A model generated the notes under the pieces. It was not told where the DNA came from. It was given only the letters and a program-made list of their open reading frames with translations, and ran no database searches. Below are positions 1 through 8,822 of a DNA stretch of 64,000 nt, one piece after another. Position 1 is the first letter of the stretch. Every line of letters begins with the position of its first letter. A program made the translations under genes and the position numbers. The DNA is from DATIXJ01 sp035518715 (GTDB lineage: Bacteria > Bacteroidota > Ignavibacteria > UBA10030 > SZUA-254). Location: positions 23,668 to 87,667 of the forward strand of contig DATIXJ010000051.1 of NCBI GenBank assembly GCA_035518715.1. The letters run 5' to 3'.

Positions 1-241
1 CGGAGAGCTCGCGATACAAATTTTCCAGCTGCTCATTACTCTCCGCGGTAAAGGTAATCGTGAAGGAACAATACGCATCCTTCCCGCTCGATTTCAAGGT
101 GATCTGAGATTCGTGGAATGATGGAATGTGCTTCTTTGCAATCCGGTGCACTTCTGCATGATATGGCTCCTCATTTTTTCCAATGACTTTGAGAGGATAA
201 AGACACGGAAACCGGAGCAACGGAGGTTTGTGCTCAGGCAT
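1..241 (-). CDS. DUF493/YbeD-like (UPF0250) small protein, C-terminus cut by window edge
   Basis: Reading the minus strand from an ATG at 241 gives a protein starting MPEHKPPLLRFPCLYPLKVI and still open at base 1. The order LRFPC-PLKVIGK near the N-terminus, then a basic helix with histidines, then ending near LENLYRELS matches the DUF493 (YbeD) family of about 90-residue ferredoxin-fold proteins, whose members carry FPC..xPIKVIG and LYREL. About 80 residues are visible, so only a few residues are missing. Its start overlaps the end of the upstream cupin gene by 8 bases, so the two are probably co-translated. The biochemical role of the family is not settled. The family call is by recognition of the motif pattern. 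Confidence 0.8.
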   Translation of the reverse strand, partial: MPEHKPPLLRFPCLYPLKVIGKNEEPYHAEVHRIAKKHIPSFHESQITLKSSGKDAYCSFTITFTAESNEQLENLYRELS

Positions 242-596
242 CTCGATGAACCGTTTCGGGTGAAAACGCCGGGAGACAGACCGCAATATATTCCGCACCT
301 TCCGGTGCCGGGCTCGAATATTGTATCCACTCGCCGCCTTTCACGATGACGGCATTTCCCGCACGGACATCGTATGAGGTACTCCGCGTTGTGACGCGCA
401 GAACGCCGTTGAGGACGAGCGTATATTCGTCGAATTCTGGGGTCTGACCTGGCTCGATCCAGCCGGAGGGACTCTTCATGCGGGCAATGCTCACCTCCTG
501 TGTGCGGGAGTTCACTCGCCCGATAAATTCCTCGATGATCTTCGGCTTATTGCCGGCTGCGGTAATGATTGAAGGATTTGGTATGAGTGTCGGCAT
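234..596 (-). CDS. Small single-domain cupin protein
   Basis: A protein of about 120 residues. The middle has the cupin pattern: a glutamate-rich stretch (PEFDEYTLVLNGVLRV), the conserved glycine turn of motif 1, then RAGNAVIVKGGEWIQYSSP for motif 2. It lacks the usual HxH pair in motif 1, so metal binding is uncertain. An in-frame ATG lies upstream at 647, but the start at 596 (MPTLIPNP) fits the family better and leaves room for a weak -10 element (TACATT on the minus strand, 624-619). The closest general relatives are EutQ/sugar-binding-like cupins. The substrate cannot be told. It overlaps the following DUF493-like gene by 8 bases. Confidence 0.7.
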   Translation of the reverse strand: MPTLIPNPSIITAAGNKPKIIEEFIGRVNSRTQEVSIARMKSPSGWIEPGQTPEFDEYTLVLNGVLRVTTRSTSYDVRAGNAVIVKGGEWIQYSSPAPEGAEYIAVCLPAFSPETVHRDA

Positions 597-660
597 GCAG
601 TGTCGAGTATTTTTCTTCAATGTATGAAGAATGAGTGAAAAAAACATGCATCATCCTCCT

Positions 661-689
661 TTGCTATTTCTCAAAAATCCTCATACATT
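661..689 (+). promoter_or_regulatory. Promoter for the acyl-CoA dehydrogenase operon
   Basis: TTGCTA at 661-666, a 17-base spacer and TACATT at 684-689. The same TTG-N20-TAnnTT layout recurs at other gene starts in this window. The predicted transcription start is near 696, giving a leader of about 50 bases before the TTG start at 747. Confidence 0.55.
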
Positions 690-746
690 GTCGTAGTTCC
701 TGCCGGAACATCAGCATCGATCCACAATCTATCCCTTGGTGCAATA

Positions 747-1889
747 TTGGATTTTGAGTTGACCGACAGCATGACCATGGTGCGGGATGCCGCTCGCCAG
801 TTTGCCGAAAAGGAGATCAGGCCAACGGTCATGAAGTATGACGAATCCCAGGAGTTTCCTCACGAAATTATGAAACACCTCGGGGATCTCGGGTTTCTCG
901 GGGTCATCGTTCCGGAGACGTATGGTGGGGCAGGACTCGGATACCTTGAATACATCACCATTATTGAAGAAATCTCCAGAGTGGATCCCTCCGTCGGACT
1001 CAGCATTGCGGCGCACAACAGTCTCTGCACCAACCACATTTACACGTTTGGAAACGAATCCCAGCGGAAGAAATATCTTCCGGATCTCGCTTCGGGCCGG
1101 AAGATCGGGGCATGGGCGCTCACGGAGCCGACCTCCGGCAGCGATGCGGGTGCGATGCTGACAACGGCACGACGGGACGGCGACGCCTACATTCTCAACG
1201 GGAGCAAGAATTTTATCACACACGGCAGTGTCGGCGATGTGACCGTTGTAATGGCAAAAATCGACCGGGCGAAGGATAAGAAAAGCATCTCCGCATTTAT
1301 TGTGGAGAATGATAGCTCCGGATTCATTGTCAGTAAAAAAGAGAACAAGCTCGGCATGCGTTGCTGCGACACGTCCGCGCTCGCATTTGACAACTGCCGC
1401 GTTCCCGCCGAGAACCGTCTCGGTGAAGAAGGATCGGGATTTTCCCAGGCACTCAAGATTCTCGATGGGGGTCGGATCAGTATCGCATCTCTTGCGCTTG
1501 GCATTGCCCAGGGGGCTCTCGATGCGAGTATCAAATATTCCAAAGAACGTAAACAGTTCGGGAAGCCGATCGCAGAGTTCCAGGCAATACAATGGAAATT
1601 ATCCGAGATGGCAACACAGCTGGAGGCGGGGCGACTGCTGACGTACCGGGCAGGTCATCTCAAGAACTCCGGGAAAGAGATTGCCATGGAATCGGCGATG
1701 GCTAAATACTTTGCAAGCGAGGCAGCCGTCATGGTGACCAATGAAGCCGTTCAGATACACGGCGGCTATGGGTTCATCAAGGATTTTCCTGTTGAGAAGT
1801 TTTATCGCGACGTGAAACTTGTCACGATCGGCGAAGGAACTTCTGAAATTCAGAAACTGGTCATTGCCCGGAATCTGTTCGAACCGTAG
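747..1889 (+). CDS. Acyl-CoA dehydrogenase (short/branched-chain type)
   Basis: A 380-residue flavoprotein of full family length that oxidises an acyl-CoA to the trans-2-enoyl-CoA and passes electrons to ETF. Visible signatures are WALTEPTSGSDAGAM (FAD/substrate binding, about 125-140), the RKQFGKPIAEFQAIQ stretch, and the C-terminal IGEGTSEIQ, where Glu363 is at the catalytic base position used by short-chain and butyryl-CoA enzymes. Translation appears to start at a TTG because the protein begins MDFELTDSMTMVRD, as family members do. It is the first gene of an operon that also holds a biotin-dependent carboxyltransferase, which would fit branched-chain amino acid (leucine) or propionyl-CoA metabolism. 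The exact substrate is inference. Confidence 0.93.
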   Translation: MDFELTDSMTMVRDAARQFAEKEIRPTVMKYDESQEFPHEIMKHLGDLGFLGVIVPETYGGAGLGYLEYITIIEEISRVDPSVGLSIAAHNSLCTNHIYTFGNESQRKKYLPDLASGRKIGAWALTEPTSGSDAGAMLTTARRDGDAYILNGSKNFITHGSVGDVTVVMAKIDRAKDKKSISAFIVENDSSGFIVSKKENKLGMRCCDTSALAFDNCRVPAENRLGEEGSGFSQALKILDGGRISIASLALGIAQGALDASIKYSKERKQFGKPIAEFQAIQWKLSEMATQLEAGRLLTYRAGHLKNSGKEIAMESAMAKYFASEAAVMVTNEAVQIHGGYGFIKDFPVEKFYRDVKLVTIGEGTSEIQKLVIARNLFEP

Positions 1890-1910
1890 AATTTCTTCCC
1901 CGTCGTTCAC

Positions 1911-4900
1911 ATGAAGCATTCCTTCCTGAAAGCGATTCTCGCACTACTCTTTGCGGTTTCCGGAATGGCGGGACTCATCTATGAAGTTACCTGGTCGAAG
2001 TATCTCTCGCTGTTCATGGGGAGCACTGCCTATTCCCACATGATTGTGCTCGCCACGTTCATGGGAGGTCTCGCTCTCGGTGCATGGTTCTGGGGGCGAT
2101 ACGCCGACCGCGCAGCGAATCCGCTTCATGTCTATGCACTTCTTGAGATCGTCGTCGGTTTCTACTGTGCTGCGTACCCGTTTCTTATATCCGTAACCGA
2201 GAAACTTTTTATCCTGACTGCAACCGGTCTCGGACTGCAGGCAAGTCCGGCAGGGCTCACGCTTATCAAGGTGGTCCTCAGCACCGCCACGCTTCTTCTG
2301 CCGACCTTCTGTATGGGAGGAACGCTCCCCGTCCTGCTGAAAGTCCTGACGAGAAGTCTCGGCGAGGCGGGAAGGGACATTGCGACGCTGTACTGGGTGA
2401 ACAGTTTTGGAGCCGTTATCGGTGCGGCGCTCGGCGGATTTTTCCTGATCCAGTCATACACGCTTGACGGTGCGACATGGATTGCAGCGGCGGTCAATCT
2501 CGTCGTCGGGACAGTTGCCCTGCTTCTCGCCCGCAAGAGAAGCGCGGCGGCCGCAGAAGAAGAGGAAGCCGGGGCTGCAGCATCCGAAAAGGTTCAGAAC
2601 GCATCCTCTGCTGTTCTGTCGCTGGCGATAATTGTTGCCGCGATGTCGGGATTCATCTCCATGATTTATGAGTTGACGTGGATTCGTTTGCTGATCACAC
2701 TCCTTGGCTCGTCCACGTACGCGTTCACGCTGATGCTTATCGCCTTCATCAGCGGAATCGCGCTCGGCGGATGGGTTATTGCGCGCATCATTGTGAGGAG
2801 GCGGAGATTGTTGCGGCTTCTGGCTGTATGCCAGTTTGCTGCAGCAATTTTCATGCTCGGCACGTTGCCGTTCTATCAACGGCTCCCGTTCTGGCTTTGG
2901 AAACTCTCGACGCTGCTCTCCAACACGCCGAAGAATTTTCCCCTCTTTCTCTTTTTTGAGTTCATCTTCTGCTTTCTCCTGATGATCGTGCCGACGACTT
3001 TTTCCGGCATGTCTCTACCGATAGTCGGAAAAATTGCCGCGGGGGAACTGAAAGCCCTCGGCAGGAATATCGGTTCGGTTTTTTCCATCAACACGGTAGG
3101 AGCGGTCGCCGGAGCGCTTCTGACCGGGCTCGTGTTCATTCCGCTCCTTGGTGTGAAGCATTCGTTTGAGCTGGCACTCGTTCTCAATGCACTTCTTGGA
3201 ATGGTCATACTTTTCACCGACACCGAGGGAGTGATGCCATGGAAGGTTGCTCTTCTCGGGGTGCTCGTGCTCCTCGGCTGGGGATACGTGCTCGCTGTTC
3301 CACAGTGGAGCGAAACGGTCTCTTCTCTCGGTGTCTACCGAGCCTTTTTTCAGACTGCCCCTGATACGTACCAGGATTTTCTGGATGGTGTTGCCTCGAG
3401 AACGACTCTCTGGTATAAAGAAGGAGTGACAGCCAATGTAGCAGTGAGCAGCTTTGTCAACAACAGCGGTGTCGCCGAACGGGCACTCATTATCAACGGT
3501 AAGGCGGATGCAACGACACAGGCGGACCTTCCGACACAGGTTCTTCTTGCGCAGATTCCGCTTTCCCTCACGCAAGATACCGGCTCGGTTCTCGTGATCG
3601 GCATGGGCAGCGGGATTACTTCGGGCTCTGCACTCACGCATCCTCTCCGGTCTCTCGATTGTGTGGAGATCGCACCGGAAGTCGTTGATTGCGATTACCT
3701 CTTCGCCGACGCGAACGGACATTTTCTGCAGGATCCGCGTGTCCATCTTTTCATCGATGATGCGATCACGTTCGTCAAGATCAATCCAAAGCGCTATTCC
3801 TGTATTATCAGCGAACCGTCAAATCCGTGGATCGCAGGGATTGGAAACCTCTTCACCTCGGAGTTCTTCGAACTCATGAAGCAGCATCTTGCGAAGGGAG
3901 GCATCCTCGCGCAGTGGTTTCACACGTATGAGCTCAACGATGAGGTCTTCGAGCTCGTCCTGAGAACACTCTCTCACTCGTTCCCGCACGTCATGATCTG
4001 GATGCCGACGGATCTCGACGTTATTTTGACCGCCTCGACCGATCCGATTGTTCCGCGGCTCGACCAGATTGCGGATCGTTTCCGGAGAACACCGGTGGCT
4101 GATGATCTCTCCCGCATCAAAATTTCGAACGCCGCGGCACTTCTCTCCACACAGGCCGTTGCCAATCTTGACAGTTCTGTCGTTCCGCTCTCCGGTCCCT
4201 TGAATTCGGAAAAACGGCCCCTTCTCGAATTTCTTGCGCCGATTTCGTTTTTCTCAAATTCCGATGTGACTCTGATGGACAGGATCGACCGCCGGTATCA
4301 GGAAAAGGACACGACGCTCGTGCTTTCGAAGCTGAAACGTGAACGAAAGCTCGGCGAACAGGATTATGCCGGCATCGCCAATTTCCAGGCATCGATTGCA
4401 ACCGATGACTTCCGGCTTGCCGTGAATTCTGCACAGGCAGCACTTGCCGTCAACCCCGACAATGTGGACGCGATTTCCATTCTCTCCGTTGTCGCAAAGC
4501 AGACGGGGGACACGCTTCAACGCCTCGCAACTTTGGGGCGGCTTGCCGAGTTGAAGGATGATAATCCTTCTGTCCTCTCGACCTATGCGATGGAATTTTT
4601 CGACTGGAAGTGGCGCACCGATTCCGCGCACTTCCCGAACTTCGTTCAGCTTCCGGAACAGCTCCTTCGCCGATCCATTGATCTGTCGGAGGGTCAGAAC
4701 GAGCTCTTCTTTCTCGATCTTGGCCGTGTGCTTCGCGCAGCTGGAAATTTTCAGGGGTCGGCCGATGCATACGGATCTGCCCTGCAGTTGCGGGATAAGT
4801 ACGAACCGATGGATGCTTCAGTCACGGACGAACAGCTTGCGGCTCTGGCGGCAGACGGCTATCTTACTGTTCATGATGCCGGGAAGGCGGCGGAGTATAT

Positions 4901-4988
4901 CGGGCGTCTCCGCGAAATTGACTCCCTTTCGGCAGAATTGCCGGCTCTCATGCGCCGGCTCACCGTTGAATCGAAGGGAAGAATCTGA
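1911..4988 (+). CDS. Fused multi-pass membrane protein / spermidine-synthase-like domain with C-terminal TPR region
   Basis: A 1025-residue protein. Residues 1 to about 460 are hydrophobic with roughly a dozen membrane segments, including two internal GLIYEVTWSKYL / GFISMIYELTWIRLL repeats that suggest a duplicated half. Residues about 500-790 form a Rossmann methyltransferase/aminopropyltransferase-type domain: VLVIGMGSGITSGSAL is the nucleotide loop, then CVEIAPEV, an acidic DDA, and the SEPSNPWIAGIGNLFTSEFF signature of SpeE-like fusions. The rest is helical with TPR-like character (LAVNPDNVDAISIL). Such fused MFS/spermidine-synthase proteins are widespread but their substrate is unproven. 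It lies between acyl-CoA genes and ends in a TGATG overlap with the carboxyltransferase gene. Confidence 0.85.
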   Translation: MKHSFLKAILALLFAVSGMAGLIYEVTWSKYLSLFMGSTAYSHMIVLATFMGGLALGAWFWGRYADRAANPLHVYALLEIVVGFYCAAYPFLISVTEKLFILTATGLGLQASPAGLTLIKVVLSTATLLLPTFCMGGTLPVLLKVLTRSLGEAGRDIATLYWVNSFGAVIGAALGGFFLIQSYTLDGATWIAAAVNLVVGTVALLLARKRSAAAAEEEEAGAAASEKVQNASSAVLSLAIIVAAMSGFISMIYELTWIRLLITLLGSSTYAFTLMLIAFISGIALGGWVIARIIVRRRRLLRLLAVCQFAAAIFMLGTLPFYQRLPFWLWKLSTLLSNTPKNFPLFLFFEFIFCFLLMIVPTTFSGMSLPIVGKIAAGELKALGRNIGSVFSINTVGAVAGALLTGLVFIPLLGVKHSFELALVLNALLGMVILFTDTEGVMPWKVALLGVLVLLGWGYVLAVPQWSETVSSLGVYRAFFQTAPDTYQDFLDGVASRTTLWYKEGVTANVAVSSFVNNSGVAERALIINGKADATTQADLPTQVLLAQIPLSLTQDTGSVLVIGMGSGITSGSALTHPLRSLDCVEIAPEVVDCDYLFADANGHFLQDPRVHLFIDDAITFVKINPKRYSCIISEPSNPWIAGIGNLFTSEFFELMKQHLAKGGILAQWFHTYELNDEVFELVLRTLSHSFPHVMIWMPTDLDVILTASTDPIVPRLDQIADRFRRTPVADDLSRIKISNAAALLSTQAVANLDSSVVPLSGPLNSEKRPLLEFLAPISFFSNSDVTLMDRIDRRYQEKDTTLVLSKLKRERKLGEQDYAGIANFQASIATDDFRLAVNSAQAALAVNPDNVDAISILSVVAKQTGDTLQRLATLGRLAELKDDNPSVLSTYAMEFFDWKWRTDSAHFPNFVQLPEQLLRRSIDLSEGQNELFFLDLGRVLRAAGNFQGSADAYGSALQLRDKYEPMDASVTDEQLAALAADGYLTVHDAGKAAEYIGRLREIDSLSAELPALMRRLTVESKGRI

Positions 4989-6643
4989 TGGCACTTGTAG
5001 TTGCACCAGTTGAACGTACGGCGGCCTTTTCAAAGCACGAGGACTCCATGAAGAATCTCCTCAGGATCATCGATGCCAAAGCCGAAACGGTGAAGCAGGG
5101 AGGAGGTCGCGAGGCGACGGAGAAACATCATGGCCGCGGCAAGCTCACGGCGCGCGAACGCATCCAAAAACTCATCGACCCGAAAAGTGAATTTCTGGAA
5201 ATCGGACTCTTTGCGGCATACGGGATGTATGAAGAATATGGCGGTGCACCTTCCTCGGGAACAGTCTTCGGGATCGGCAGAATTCACGGCCGGGAGGTCG
5301 TGATCGTTGCCAACGACGCAACGGTCAAGGCAGGTGCATGGTTTCCTGTCACCTGCAAGAAGAATCTCCGGGCCCAGGAAATATCCATCGAGAACCGTTT
5401 GCCGATCGTGTACCTTGTAGACTCGGCCGGCGTTTTTCTTCCGCTCCAGAGCGAGATCTTTCCTGACAAGGAACATTTTGGGCGGATATTCCGGAATAAC
5501 GCAGTAATGTCTTCGATGGGTATTACGCAGATCGCAGCGATCATGGGTCCCTGCGTGGCAGGAGGTGCGTATCTGCCGATCATGAGCGATGAAGCGCTTA
5601 TTGTCGAGAAAACCGGCAGCGTTTTTCTTGCAGGACCGTATCTTGTGAGAGCCGCAATTGGTGAAGAGGCGGAGATTGAAACGCTCGGCGGAGCGGAAAT
5701 GCACTCGGAGATTAGCGGCGTGACGGATTACAAGATGCCCAACGACGACGTCTGTCTCGAAACCATCCGGAACATCATTCAGAAACTCGGAACACGAACG
5801 GCCGCAGGATTCGACCGCATTGCACCAAAAGATCCGGCGTTCGATCCGGAACAGATCTACGGACTCATCCCCGACGACCGCGCGAAACCGTACGACATGT
5901 ATCAGGTCCTTGCACGTATCGTTGATGACGGAGAATTCGACGAGTATAAAGCCGGCTATGGGAAGACGATCATCACCGGCTATGCGCGGGTGGAGGGCTG
6001 GGCCGTGGGAATCGTGGCGAATCAGCGCCAGGTTACCAAGACGAAGCGCGGTGAAATGCAGGTCGGTGGCGTCATCTATAGTGAAAGTGCTGATAAAGGT
6101 GCGCGGTTCATTCTCAACTGCAATCAGAAAAAGATCCCGCTCGTCTTCTTTCAGGATGTGACAGGATTTATGGTCGGAACGAGAGCTGAGCAGGGCGGCA
6201 TCATCAAGGACGGGGCGAAGATGGTGAATGCTGTTGCGAACAGTGTCGTCCCGAAACTGACGTTTATTATCGGCAACAGTTATGGGGCTGGAAATTACGC
6301 AATGTGCGGAAAAGCGTATGACCCGAGATTCATCTTTGCCTGGCCGTCGGCACAGATCGCGGTCATGGGGGGAAAACAGGCAAGCGAGACACTGCTGAGT
6401 ATCCGCGTTCAGCAGATGTCGTCGAAAGGCGCAAAGGTGGCGAAGGAAGAACAGGAAAAACTCCTGAAAGAAATTTCGGCGCGGTACGAAAGCGAGCTCG
6501 ACCCGCTCTTTGCGGCAGCACGACTCTGGGTCGACGGTATCATCGATCCCAAGAGCACGCGATCCGTCATTGCTCGGTGCCTGGGGATCGCTTCCAATAA
6601 CCCGGACATCCCTCCATTCAACACCGGAGTGATTCAAGTTTAG
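4988..6643 (+). CDS. Acyl-CoA carboxylase beta subunit (carboxyltransferase; methylcrotonyl- or propionyl-CoA type)
   Basis: A 551-residue carboxyltransferase subunit that moves CO2 from carboxybiotin to an acyl-CoA. The N-terminal half shows RGKLTARERIQKLIDP, GIGRIHGREV, YLVDSAGVFLP and the oxyanion stretch GPCVAGGAYLPIMSDE. The C-terminal half shows FQDVTGFMVGTRAEQGGIIKDGAKM and NSYGAGNYAMCGKAYDPRF. The length and the DSAGVFLPLQ-EIFPD pattern look more like the methylcrotonyl-CoA carboxylase beta chain than AccD. The start at 4988 is coupled to the previous stop (TGATG), though Met21 is also possible. No biotin carboxylase or biotin carrier gene is visible here, so its partner must be encoded elsewhere. 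Confidence 0.93.
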   Translation: MALVVAPVERTAAFSKHEDSMKNLLRIIDAKAETVKQGGGREATEKHHGRGKLTARERIQKLIDPKSEFLEIGLFAAYGMYEEYGGAPSSGTVFGIGRIHGREVVIVANDATVKAGAWFPVTCKKNLRAQEISIENRLPIVYLVDSAGVFLPLQSEIFPDKEHFGRIFRNNAVMSSMGITQIAAIMGPCVAGGAYLPIMSDEALIVEKTGSVFLAGPYLVRAAIGEEAEIETLGGAEMHSEISGVTDYKMPNDDVCLETIRNIIQKLGTRTAAGFDRIAPKDPAFDPEQIYGLIPDDRAKPYDMYQVLARIVDDGEFDEYKAGYGKTIITGYARVEGWAVGIVANQRQVTKTKRGEMQVGGVIYSESADKGARFILNCNQKKIPLVFFQDVTGFMVGTRAEQGGIIKDGAKMVNAVANSVVPKLTFIIGNSYGAGNYAMCGKAYDPRFIFAWPSAQIAVMGGKQASETLLSIRVQQMSSKGAKVAKEEQEKLLKEISARYESELDPLFAAARLWVDGIIDPKSTRSVIARCLGIASNNPDIPPFNTGVIQV

Positions 6644-6646
6644 CCG

Positions 6647-7390
6647 ATGTCCCGCGGAACGGTGATAACTGCTCTGGTCCTCCTGATCGAAATTCCGGGA
6701 TGGAGCCAGCAAAGCGTGAATCCGACAGACTCGCTGGCGGGCTATTTCCAGTTTGAAGATTCTTCGCCGCTAAGCTGCCTGGTCACGTATCTTCCGCCCT
6801 TCTTCATTCGCAACGGGATGGAACTGAAATCGTTCATCCGGAGCAAGCGGTTCGCCGAAATCCGAAAACAGTATGGTGATCGCAGGTCCGTGGATGCCAT
6901 CTTTGTCCGTGCCATGCGTCTGACGAACGATAATACTGCAGTTGCACTTCTCCTCGCCACTCTGTCCACGTTCGATCATTCGCTCGTCCAGATGAGAGTG
7001 CCGATCATGAGTCTCTGTCTTCCTCTTTCATCCGAGAGTGAGGAGGATTTCGACCGGAGAGTGAAAGACCTTCCATCACAACTCTACTCGGACACTCCTC
7101 CGGAAGGGGATCACGACAAGCTGCAGCATTTTTTTGGATCGGCATTCATTGCGCTGACGTGCGAGTCGTCGGGCTCGGCTGAACGGGTCGGCAACTTCGT
7201 TGAGGTTGGCGAGGATGCGTTTATCGAAGGCGGCGTCCTCGATGTGCGTGATATGCGGGCAAACCGGCAGGGACAGCGGTTCGGGATGGCCTTGCTCGAA
7301 GACAATCATCAGTATCCTTCAAAATTTCTGGTCGTCGATTCGGTACGAACATCAACCGGTGCTTCTCACGGTTCTGGAGTTCAGAAATGA
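6647..7390 (+). CDS. Unrecognised exported protein with HDKLQHF motif
   Basis: A 247-residue protein that I cannot name. It starts with a probable signal peptide (hydrophobic residues 6-17, then GWSQQ). Residues 155-163 read DHDKLQHFF and are followed by a short hydrophobic helix. Residues about 180-215 contain GNFVEVGED-x-FIEGG and RDMRANRQGQRFG, which look like conserved, charged functional patches. The D-K-x-x-H-F pattern recalls the membrane-proximal motif of VanZ/YfiM-type proteins, but the rest does not match. It begins 3 bases after the carboxyltransferase stop and overlaps the sigma-54 regulator by ATGA, so it is probably co-expressed with both. Confidence 0.75.
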   Translation: MSRGTVITALVLLIEIPGWSQQSVNPTDSLAGYFQFEDSSPLSCLVTYLPPFFIRNGMELKSFIRSKRFAEIRKQYGDRRSVDAIFVRAMRLTNDNTAVALLLATLSTFDHSLVQMRVPIMSLCLPLSSESEEDFDRRVKDLPSQLYSDTPPEGDHDKLQHFFGSAFIALTCESSGSAERVGNFVEVGEDAFIEGGVLDVRDMRANRQGQRFGMALLEDNHQYPSKFLVVDSVRTSTGASHGSGVQK

Positions 7391-8754
7391 AAACGATTCT
7401 TGTTGTTGATGATGAAAAGAGCATTCGTGATTCCATCAAGATGATCCTGGAATACGAAAAATACGGTGTACTGTTTGCGGAAACTGCGTCGAAGGGGATT
7501 GCGGAATTCCATGCGCATCAGCCCGACGCGGTGCTTCTCGATATCAAGATGCCTTCGGGGATGGACGGGATTGAAGTTCTGAAGGTATTGCGCGCGTCGA
7601 ACCCGGAAGTTCCGGTGATCATGATTTCTGGGCACGGCACATTTGAGACGGCGGTGGAAGCAACGAAACTGGGGGCATTCGATTATCTCTCAAAGCCCCT
7701 CGATCGCGAAAAACTCCTCATCACTCTGCGCAATGCGCTCGAGCGTCGGCAGCTTTCCGAGGAGCTCCGTCATTTGAGGGAAAAGGATCGCATACTCGGC
7801 GAGAGTCCGAAAATCCGGGAAATCCTCGCCCTCATACAGCGGGTGAGTCCCACCGATGCTCGTATTCTGATTACGGGAGAGAGCGGCACAGGCAAGGAAC
7901 TCGTCGCCCGCGCGATTCACCGGTTGAGCAAACGGTCAACCATGACTCTTGTTGAAGTGAACTGCGCGGCGATTCCTGCAGAACTGATCGAATCCGAGCT
8001 CTTCGGACATGAAAAGGGATCATTCACCGGAGCAACCGCTCAGCGCATTGGAAAATTTGAACAGGCGGATGGAGGCACGATTTTTCTCGATGAAGTGGGA
8101 GATATGAGCCTGCAGGCGCAGGCGAAAGCGCTACGCGCGCTGGAAGAGGCGAAAATCGAACGCGTCGGTGGCACAAAGGTGATCCAGGTTGACGTCCGCG
8201 TCATCGCCGCCACCAACAAGGATCTTTCCGAGGAAATCACCAAAGGACGATTCCGCGAGGATCTGTATCACCGGCTTAATGTTATTCCGATTGCGGTCCC
8301 GCCTCTGCGCGAGCGAAGGGAAGATATACCGCTGCTCGCTGCGGCCTTTGCGGAAGAAACGTGCTCCCGCAACGGCATTCCTTCAAGAACATTCAGTCCC
8401 CGCGCACTGCAGGGGATGAAGGAGATGGACTGGAAGGGTAACGTGCGCGAACTGCGGAATACGATCGAGCGCCTGGTGATCCTGTCGGATAAGCAGATAA
8501 TCGATATGCCGGATCTTCAGATGATCACAAGCGTGCGGGATGGAGGGATGGAAGGTCTCGTTCAGTCGAGCCAGTCGTTTCAGGACTTCAAGGACAAGGC
8601 GGAAGCGGCGTTCATCAGACACCAGCTGCAGATTCACAACTGGAATGTTTCAAAGACGGCTGAGGCGCTTGAGATGGAACGCAGTCATCTGTACACGAAG
8701 ATCAAGAAGTACGGGCTTGAACGGGGTGAAGAAGAACCAACGGCAGAGAACTGA
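7387..8754 (+). CDS. Sigma-54-dependent response regulator (NtrC family)
   Basis: A 455-residue protein with the three NtrC domains. The receiver domain (1-120) has the acidic pair Asp8/Asp9, phospho-acceptor Asp52 and Lys103. The AAA+ domain (about 137-365) has Walker A GESGTGKE at 164-171, sigma-54 contact loop GSFTGA at 211-216 (the usual form is GAFTGA), Walker B FLDE at 233-236, and the R-finger region FREDLYHRLN. The C-terminal Fis-type helix-turn-helix ends SHLYTKIKKYGLER. It would activate sigma-54 promoters when phosphorylated. No histidine kinase lies beside it; instead it is the last gene of a metabolic operon and overlaps its upstream neighbour by ATGA. Confidence 0.93.
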   Translation: MKTILVVDDEKSIRDSIKMILEYEKYGVLFAETASKGIAEFHAHQPDAVLLDIKMPSGMDGIEVLKVLRASNPEVPVIMISGHGTFETAVEATKLGAFDYLSKPLDREKLLITLRNALERRQLSEELRHLREKDRILGESPKIREILALIQRVSPTDARILITGESGTGKELVARAIHRLSKRSTMTLVEVNCAAIPAELIESELFGHEKGSFTGATAQRIGKFEQADGGTIFLDEVGDMSLQAQAKALRALEEAKIERVGGTKVIQVDVRVIAATNKDLSEEITKGRFREDLYHRLNVIPIAVPPLRERREDIPLLAAAFAEETCSRNGIPSRTFSPRALQGMKEMDWKGNVRELRNTIERLVILSDKQIIDMPDLQMITSVRDGGMEGLVQSSQSFQDFKDKAEAAFIRHQLQIHNWNVSKTAEALEMERSHLYTKIKKYGLERGEEEPTAEN

Positions 8755-8822
8755 AGCGCACCTTTCCTCGTCCGGGACACTGCCAGTCATCTGCTTCCTG
8801 CAAGTTTCCGACACTTACGCCG

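Noticed and set aside
729..1592. A 287-codon minus-strand frame opposite the acyl-CoA dehydrogenase
   Set aside because: Shadow of the dehydrogenase gene; no domain and no upstream signals.
5030..6712. A 560-codon open frame on the minus strand
   Set aside because: It is the full-length shadow of the carboxyltransferase gene, with no recognisable motif and a composition rich in Arg, His and Cys, as expected from codon bias of the real gene.
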